Of a DNA stretch of 64,000 nucleotides, positions 60,104 to 64,000 are shown in pieces; within the stretch, counting starts at the first letter, position 1; each line of letters starts with the position of its first letter. The stretch covers positions 1 to 64,000 of the forward strand of contig CAWJKE010000014.1 of assembly GCA_963843455.1 (NCBI GenBank). Reading direction: 5' to 3'. The notes beneath the pieces are model-generated. The model did no database searches and was not told the origin of the DNA. It saw nothing but the letters and a program-made list of their open reading frames with translations. Source of the DNA: CAIQPS01 sp963843455 (GTDB lineage Bacteria > Actinomycetota > Thermoleophilia > RBG-16-64-13). The translations under genes were made by a program, and so were the position numbers.

Positions 60104-61303
60104 TCAGCAGCCCTCTTCGAGGTCGGTGAGCAGTCGGAGCAGAAGCGTGGCCGCCGATCCGATGAAGATCGTGACCCCTGCGATCGCGATCCCCAGACTG
60201 AAACTGTAGGCCTGCCCGAAGTAACCGAGCACCAGGGGGAGCATCCCGCCCCCCAGCAAGAACGCGATGGGAGGGGCGAAGCCGGCAGCCAGGCTGCGCA
60301 GATTGGGTTGGACGATGCGGGAGAGGGAGGCGAACCCGGGAGCAAAAAAGCCCACGGCTAAGGCTGCCATGAGAAAGATGCTGACGATCATCGCCGGGCC
60401 GGATAGCACGCCGACGAGGATCACCATGAGGCCGGTGAGGCTGAGGAACAGGGCCATGGTCGGCTTTAGCCCGATCCTGGTGGCGATCCAGCCCGAGACG
60501 AAGACCATGCCCAGGGGAGCGATGTTTGCCAGGCCGAGGATGGTGTTGGCCTGGGACATGGCCATGTCGTGTTCCTGGGTGAGGTAGAGGGGCAACATCG
60601 TATAGATCCCTACCTGTGCCCCCATCGCCAGGGCGAAAAGGAAGATCATCACCCAGAAGGAGCGGGTCGAGAGCACCGGCTTGACCATGGCCGGGTGGGG
60701 CGGGCTGCCGGCGAACGCGCCGATGCCGCCGAACGCCACGAGGAAGACGAGGCCGAGGACGGCCCCTATCCCGGCCACCCACAGGAGCGTGGTGTTCCAG
60801 GTAAATGTGGTGAGGAGCCCGGCGACCAGCAACGGTCCCACCACGAGGCTCAACGGTGGAGCCATCTGCTGGACGGAGAGGGCCCTGCCCCACTCGTCGG
60901 GCTTGACGACTGCGGTGATGGTGGCCACCGACGACGGCAACTGGAGTCCAGCGAGGAAGCCAAGAGCGATGAACACCACCCGCAGCGCCCAAACAGACCC
61001 GGCGAAATGGGCGCCTACCAGGACCGCGGCCATGCCGAACACCGAAAGGAGCATGGCGCCTCGGTGGTTCAACCGAGCCGATACGAGCCCCGCCAGGCTG
61101 GATCCTATGAGCACGCCGAGGGCACCCACGAGAAAGAGCCCGCCCACCTGCCCGGAGGTCATCGGGATGTCCTCGGTGATGGTGGGCATGAGCGGCGAGA
61201 AGATGAACCTCGAGACGAACGTGAAGAAGAACAGGAGCGTGACGACTATCACGGTGCCGACGACCGCGCGGAACGGCATTGGAGTGGGGCACGCTTTGGC
61301 CAT
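60104..61303 (-). CDS. MFS transporter (12-TM, NNP/CynX-like)
   Basis: The protein has 399 residues, about 12 membrane segments. 'FTFVSRFIFSPLMPTITEDIPMTSGQVGGLFL' near the start, 'SARLNHRGAMLLS' as a form of motif A, and 'PSSVATITAVVKPDEWGRALS' are typical for MFS proteins of the cyanate/nitrate-like group. First gene of the operon with the C_GCAxxG and creatininase-family genes, so it may import or export their substrate. Confidence 0.9.
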   Translation of the reverse strand: MAKACPTPMPFRAVVGTVIVVTLLFFFTFVSRFIFSPLMPTITEDIPMTSGQVGGLFLVGALGVLIGSSLAGLVSARLNHRGAMLLSVFGMAAVLVGAHFAGSVWALRVVFIALGFLAGLQLPSSVATITAVVKPDEWGRALSVQQMAPPLSLVVGPLLVAGLLTTFTWNTTLLWVAGIGAVLGLVFLVAFGGIGAFAGSPPHPAMVKPVLSTRSFWVMIFLFALAMGAQVGIYTMLPLYLTQEHDMAMSQANTILGLANIAPLGMVFVSGWIATRIGLKPTMALFLSLTGLMVILVGVLSGPAMIVSIFLMAALAVGFFAPGFASLSRIVQPNLRSLAAGFAPPIAFLLGGGMLPLVLGYFGQAYSFSLGIAIAGVTIFIGSAATLLLRLLTDLEEGC

Positions 61304-61403
61304 AGGGGAATGGTAGCAGGTGCCGGTTGTAGTTCCGCGGCGATCGCGCCCCTCGCAACGCTCGCGTCGCCGAGTCGCGGACGTCTCCGGCCGGCGCTCG
61401 CTC

Positions 61404-61829
61404 CTAGTCGACCGGGCAGCCCGCCGCTCGTCGCTCCACGAGGGAGGCGATCGAGATCTTGCTGAAGAGGTCGTTCAGCATCTCCGCAGCCTCCTCCCAG
61501 ACCGGACGGGTGGGGCAGTCCTCGGTTCGATCGCAGTGCCCGGTGCCGTGACACGGGGCGGGCATGACTTCGCCCTCGACCGCACGAAGAACGTCCGCCA
61601 CGGTGACCCCTTCGGCCGGCCTGGAAAGACTGAACCCGCCCTCTCGTCCGCGGTGGCTGTGGACGATGTTCGCGAGGCGGAGGGCCATCATGAGTTGCTG
61701 CACATAGCCGGCGGAGATTCCTTCCGCATCCGCGATCTCACTCTTGGTAAGAGAAGTCCCGGGCTCCTGGGCCGCCAGCAGCACGACCATCCTAGTAGCG
61801 TATCGACCCCTGGTGGATATCGTCATCAT
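61404..61829 (-). CDS. Rrf2-family transcriptional regulator
   Basis: The protein has 141 residues. N-terminal winged helix 'MMTISTRGRYATRMVVLLA' and 'SLTKSEIADAEGISAGYVQQLMMALRLANIVHSHRGREGGFSLSRP' is the Rrf2 signature. Cysteines in 'PCHGTGHCDRTEDCP' have C-x5-C-x5-C spacing, the [Fe-S]-binding loop of IscR/NsrR relatives. It would sense iron-sulfur status, NO or redox. The divergent promoter region at 61856-61895 holds an inverted repeat that it could bind. Confidence 0.93.
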   Translation of the reverse strand: MMTISTRGRYATRMVVLLAAQEPGTSLTKSEIADAEGISAGYVQQLMMALRLANIVHSHRGREGGFSLSRPAEGVTVADVLRAVEGEVMPAPCHGTGHCDRTEDCPTRPVWEEAAEMLNDLFSKISIASLVERRAAGCPVD

Positions 61830-61855
61830 GGTCGTCTAGATCCTTCAATAGATTA

Positions 61856-61895
61856 TTGACAAAAGTATGATAGTAATGTATCTTATCTTTTGTCA
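61856..61895. promoter_or_regulatory. Divergent promoter with inverted-repeat operator
   Basis: TTGACA (61856-61861), 17 bases, TATCTT (61879-61884) reads toward the membrane gene at 61937. On the other strand CTGACA with TATCAT reads toward the Rrf2 gene. A perfect inverted repeat TGACAAAAG/CTTTTGTCA (61857-61865 and 61887-61895) spans both -35 elements, so a bound regulator would block both directions. Confidence 0.7.
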
Positions 61896-61936
61896 GTTTG
61901 CAAGCCCCATTGTGTCCACGAAAGGGGACCGCTCTC

Positions 61937-62446
61937 ATGAGAAAAGTAATGACCATCTCCATCATCGTGCTTGCGGTTGTCGTGATCGTGTGCGGTGTTG
62001 TCAGCGTCGTATTGGGCCAGACGACTGCGAGCGCAGTGACCGACCACCTGAAGAAGGAGAACGTGTCGCTGCAGGTCTTCGATACCAATGCGCCGGCAGG
62101 TGCCGTCGTCACCAACGCAGCTGAGGCGCAGCAGGCGGCCGACACGCTCAATGAGCACCGCAAGAAGATCGCCCCCACGTATTCTGAGCTCTTGGGTGGC
62201 AAACGGTTCGACCCCACGAACCCCACGCAACTCACGTACGAGATGGGGATGACGTTCGAAGGTCAGATGAACATGGCGGTCCTGGCTTTCGGGCTCACGA
62301 CCGTACTCACGTTCTTTGGCGCCGTGCTGATCGTCATCGGCGTCGTGTTGCTGATCGTCGGGATCGACATCTTCTTCTACCACATCCGTCCGGCCAAGAA
62401 GGCCGTGACGGCGGAAACCGCGACGGCGGTGAACGGCACGGCCTAG
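61937..62446 (+). CDS. Hypothetical two-TM membrane protein
   Basis: The protein has 169 residues from the ATG at 61937 with AAGGGG ten bases upstream. A first membrane segment (5-25, 'MTISIIVLAVVVIVCGVVSVVL') is followed by a 90-residue external domain ('DHLKKENVSLQVFDTNAPAGAVVTNAAEAQQAADTLNEH', 'TQLTYEMG') and a second segment near 120-150, then a basic cytosolic tail. No family with a known role is recognised. Its promoter overlaps the Rrf2 promoter, so it is probably in the Rrf2 regulon. Confidence 0.7.
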   Translation: MRKVMTISIIVLAVVVIVCGVVSVVLGQTTASAVTDHLKKENVSLQVFDTNAPAGAVVTNAAEAQQAADTLNEHRKKIAPTYSELLGGKRFDPTNPTQLTYEMGMTFEGQMNMAVLAFGLTTVLTFFGAVLIVIGVVLLIVGIDIFFYHIRPAKKAVTAETATAVNGTA

Positions 62447-62458
62447 GCCGCACCCGCC

Positions 62459-62483
62459 CGGCGCCTCGAGTCGGCGCCGTTTG
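62459..62483 (+). terminator. Hairpin after the membrane-protein gene
   Basis: CGGCGCC-TCGAGTC-GGCGCCG (62459-62479) followed by TTTG lies 12 bp after the stop at 62446. Confidence 0.55.
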
Positions 62484-62500
62484 CATCGACCCCCTCCTCT

Positions 62501-62541
62501 TCCGGCGAGGGTCCCTACGGGGGCTCTCGCCGGATCCTTTT
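62501..62541 (+). terminator. Long rho-independent-type hairpin
   Basis: TCCGGCGAGGGTCCC (62501-62515) pairs with GGGGCTCTCGCCGGA (62520-62534) with two weak positions, followed by TCCTTTTG. It lies between the convergent membrane-protein and ABC-2 permease genes. Confidence 0.7.
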
Positions 62542-62595
62542 GCCGGGCCGCCTCGTCGCCGGCTCTCAGGCGCGCACGCGCGGAATCGCAGGGTA

Positions 62596-63396
62596 TTACG
62601 TGTAGATGTCCCGGCGATCGAACGCCGCTATCGCCAGCCCGCCGATCACGCATATGGCCGCGAGCATGAGAAGCACGGCCGTCCAGGGGAAATCGCCCTT
62701 GAGCGGATGACCCAGGTGGTAGAAGAGGGAGAAGACCCGGATCGGCTCCACGCTCTTGGAGACCTGGGCGAGGTTTCCGACGACGTACATCGCCACCAAC
62801 ACCACCGCCGGGATGACTATGGCGAGGAAGGACCGCCTGACCCAGGTCGACAGGAGAAGCGCCACCGATCCGAGGAGTAAGCAGAAGACCCACAGCACAA
62901 AGAGACCGGCGGCCAGAGGGCCGGGTCCCAGCCCCACACCGGCCGCAGGAACGGCGATATAGGTCAGGACCCAAGTGATGCCGAGGACGCAGGCCAAGGC
63001 GCCCGCCATGGTCCCCAGTGCGGAGGCGACGACGTGCCAGCGTGGCAGCGGATTGCTCAGCAGCAGATCCAGCGTCTTTCGCTCCTCGTTGCCCGACACT
63101 GCGCGAGCCCCTATCGGTATGACCATGAACGGAAGCGCGAGGGGGACGATAGATGTGTAGAACTCCGTCTCCATCCAGCCTTCGATGGTCATCGAATCCT
63201 GTAACTGGCCCATGAACTGCTGCATCTGCTGAGATGCTTGCTCCAGGTACTGCCGCAGGAATTCGCTCATGCTAGGGAAAAGGGCCACATAGAGCGCGCC
63301 CAGGCCTCCCAGGGCCACCCCCCAGATGACGATGGAGCGTATCCGGCTACGCAGCTGCTGCCGCGTGAGTAGCCACCAGTGGCCGGTGCCGGTCAC
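62596..63396 (-). CDS. ABC-2-type transporter permease
   Basis: The protein has 266 residues from the GTG at 63396, which overlaps the ATPase stop (GTGA). Six membrane segments are visible. 'FYTSIVPLALPFMVIPIGARAVSGNEERKTLDLLLSNPLPRWHVV' is the ABC-2 permease block with the conserved 'E-E/D-x-x-T-L-x-L-L-L-S-x-P'. A 60-residue external helical loop lies after the first segment. Together with the ATPase it exports an unknown compound. Confidence 0.88.
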   Translation of the reverse strand: MTGTGHWWLLTRQQLRSRIRSIVIWGVALGGLGALYVALFPSMSEFLRQYLEQASQQMQQFMGQLQDSMTIEGWMETEFYTSIVPLALPFMVIPIGARAVSGNEERKTLDLLLSNPLPRWHVVASALGTMAGALACVLGITWVLTYIAVPAAGVGLGPGPLAAGLFVLWVFCLLLGSVALLLSTWVRRSFLAIVIPAVVLVAMYVVGNLAQVSKSVEPIRVFSLFYHLGHPLKGDFPWTAVLLMLAAICVIGGLAIAAFDRRDIYT

Positions 63397-64000
63397 GGCT
63401 GGGGCTCGCTCACACCGGGGATTGGCGGGGGCTGCTGCTGCTCGTAATAGCCGAGGAAGACCTCGTCCAGGCTGGGATGTTCCACGTTCAGGTCGAGCAG
63501 GGTATCGCGCGCGGCCAACTTGATGATGGCGTCGATCCCATCTCCCACGCTCATCCAGACGGTCGTCCCCTGCGCGTGGACGTCCTGGACTCCAGGGAGG
63601 GCCGCGAACGCCGCGGCGTCCACGGGAGCGGCGAAGACGAGCGTCACCCGCTTGCGCCGTTTCTCCAGAAGCGAATCGGTGGTCTCCAGGGCCGCGAGGC
63701 GGCCGCCGCGCACTATCGCTACTCGGTCGCACACCCTCTCGACTTCGCTCAGGATGTGGGAGGAGAGGAATATCGTCCTGCCCTCGGTCCGGGCCTCTCT
63801 AAGGAGCTGGAGAAACGTGTCTTGGACGAGCGGGTCCAGACCGGTGGTCGGTTCGTCTAAGATGGCCAGGGCGGGGTCGTGGAACAGAGCCTGCACGAGG
63901 CCCACCTTCTGCCGATTGCCGCGGCTCAACCGCCCGGTCGGCAGGTCCAGGTCGACGCCCAGGCGTTCGGCGAGCCGGTCCGCGTTCCCCAGATCCGGCA
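63393..64000 (-). CDS. ABC transporter ATP-binding protein, N-terminus outside window
   Basis: The visible 202 residues start from the window edge ('PDLGNADRLAERLGVDLDLPTGRLSRGNRQKVGLVQALFHDPALAILDEPTTGLDP'), showing the signature motif 'LSRGNRQK', Walker B 'LAILDEPT', the D-loop, and the H-loop His in 'IFLSSHILSEVERV'. Walker A is outside. The C-terminal extension ('LFAAPVDAAAFAALPGVQDV') is typical of ABC-2 exporter ATPases. The gene's 3' end overlaps the permease start. Confidence 0.92.
   Translation of the reverse strand, partial: PDLGNADRLAERLGVDLDLPTGRLSRGNRQKVGLVQALFHDPALAILDEPTTGLDPLVQDTFLQLLREARTEGRTIFLSSHILSEVERVCDRVAIVRGGRLAALETTDSLLEKRRKRVTLVFAAPVDAAAFAALPGVQDVHAQGTTVWMSVGDGIDAIIKLAARDTLLDLNVEHPSLDEVFLGYYEQQQPPPIPGVSEPQP

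Overview
The window looks like a chromosomal segment of a high-GC member of the Actinomycetota, probably from a lineage with anaerobic habits. The evidence is a high GC content by eye, GTG/TTG starts, leaderless promoters with TAnnnT -10 boxes, lipoproteins with Ser/Thr-rich linkers, several SpoIIE-type PP2C phosphatases with STAS/HATPase partners, corrinoid methyltransferases, a multiheme cytochrome c, and an MsrA whose catalytic codon is UGA. The class cannot be fixed from the sequence. There is no rRNA, no intact tRNA and no CRISPR array.

Layout. 1-5.6 kb: the end of a winged-helix protein, then a minus-strand redox operon (sulfite-oxidase-like molybdoprotein, FMN-binding protein, ApbE flavin transferase, RnfD-like/flavoreductase fusion) with a nitroreductase upstream. 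5.6-14.5 kb: an accessory zone with a tRNA 3' remnant, a dispersed ~22-bp repeat family, selenoprotein MsrA, a gene-poor 1.3 kb, an AT-rich NfeD-like gene, a full IS256-family element and a decayed second copy. 14.8-25.6 kb: signalling genes. These are a substrate-binding lipoprotein coupled to a HAMP-PP2C phosphatase, a cNMP-binding protein, a PP2C remnant, and a STAS protein coupled to a 1141-residue HATPase-PAS-GAF-PP2C protein and a nitrilase-family hydrolase. 25.8-33.7 kb: a 13-CxxCH cytochrome, an ECF sigma/anti-sigma-like pair, an amidohydrolase, a DHA2 exporter and a membrane J-domain protein. 33.8-36 kb: the 7-deazaguanine operon queF-queC-queD-queE. 36-43.7 kb: an aldo/keto reductase, a GH3-superfamily protein, alpha-glucan phosphorylase and another membrane PAS-PP2C protein.

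43.6-51.9 kb holds two divergent corrinoid methyltransferase units. The minus-strand unit carries a UroD-type methyltransferase, a corrinoid protein, a small Cys-rich protein, a second UroD-type methyltransferase, a 2Fe-2S ASKHA corrinoid activator and a LarA-like protein. The plus-strand unit carries a corrinoid protein and a UroD-type methyltransferase. Together they should take methyl groups from methylated substrates; the substrates are unknown. 51.9-64 kb: glycerol kinase, an esterase, a lipoprotein with two GH3 beta-N-acetylhexosaminidase-like lipoproteins, an Fpg/Nei glycosylase, a creatininase/C_GCAxxG/MFS operon, an Rrf2 regulator divergent from a small membrane protein, and an ABC-2 exporter cut by the window edge.

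Eight genes are each split by one or two single-base frameshifts, at ten sites in all. Every site is repaired by removing one base, most in short homopolymers. This looks more like consensus error than gene decay, and those genes are probably intact in the organism.
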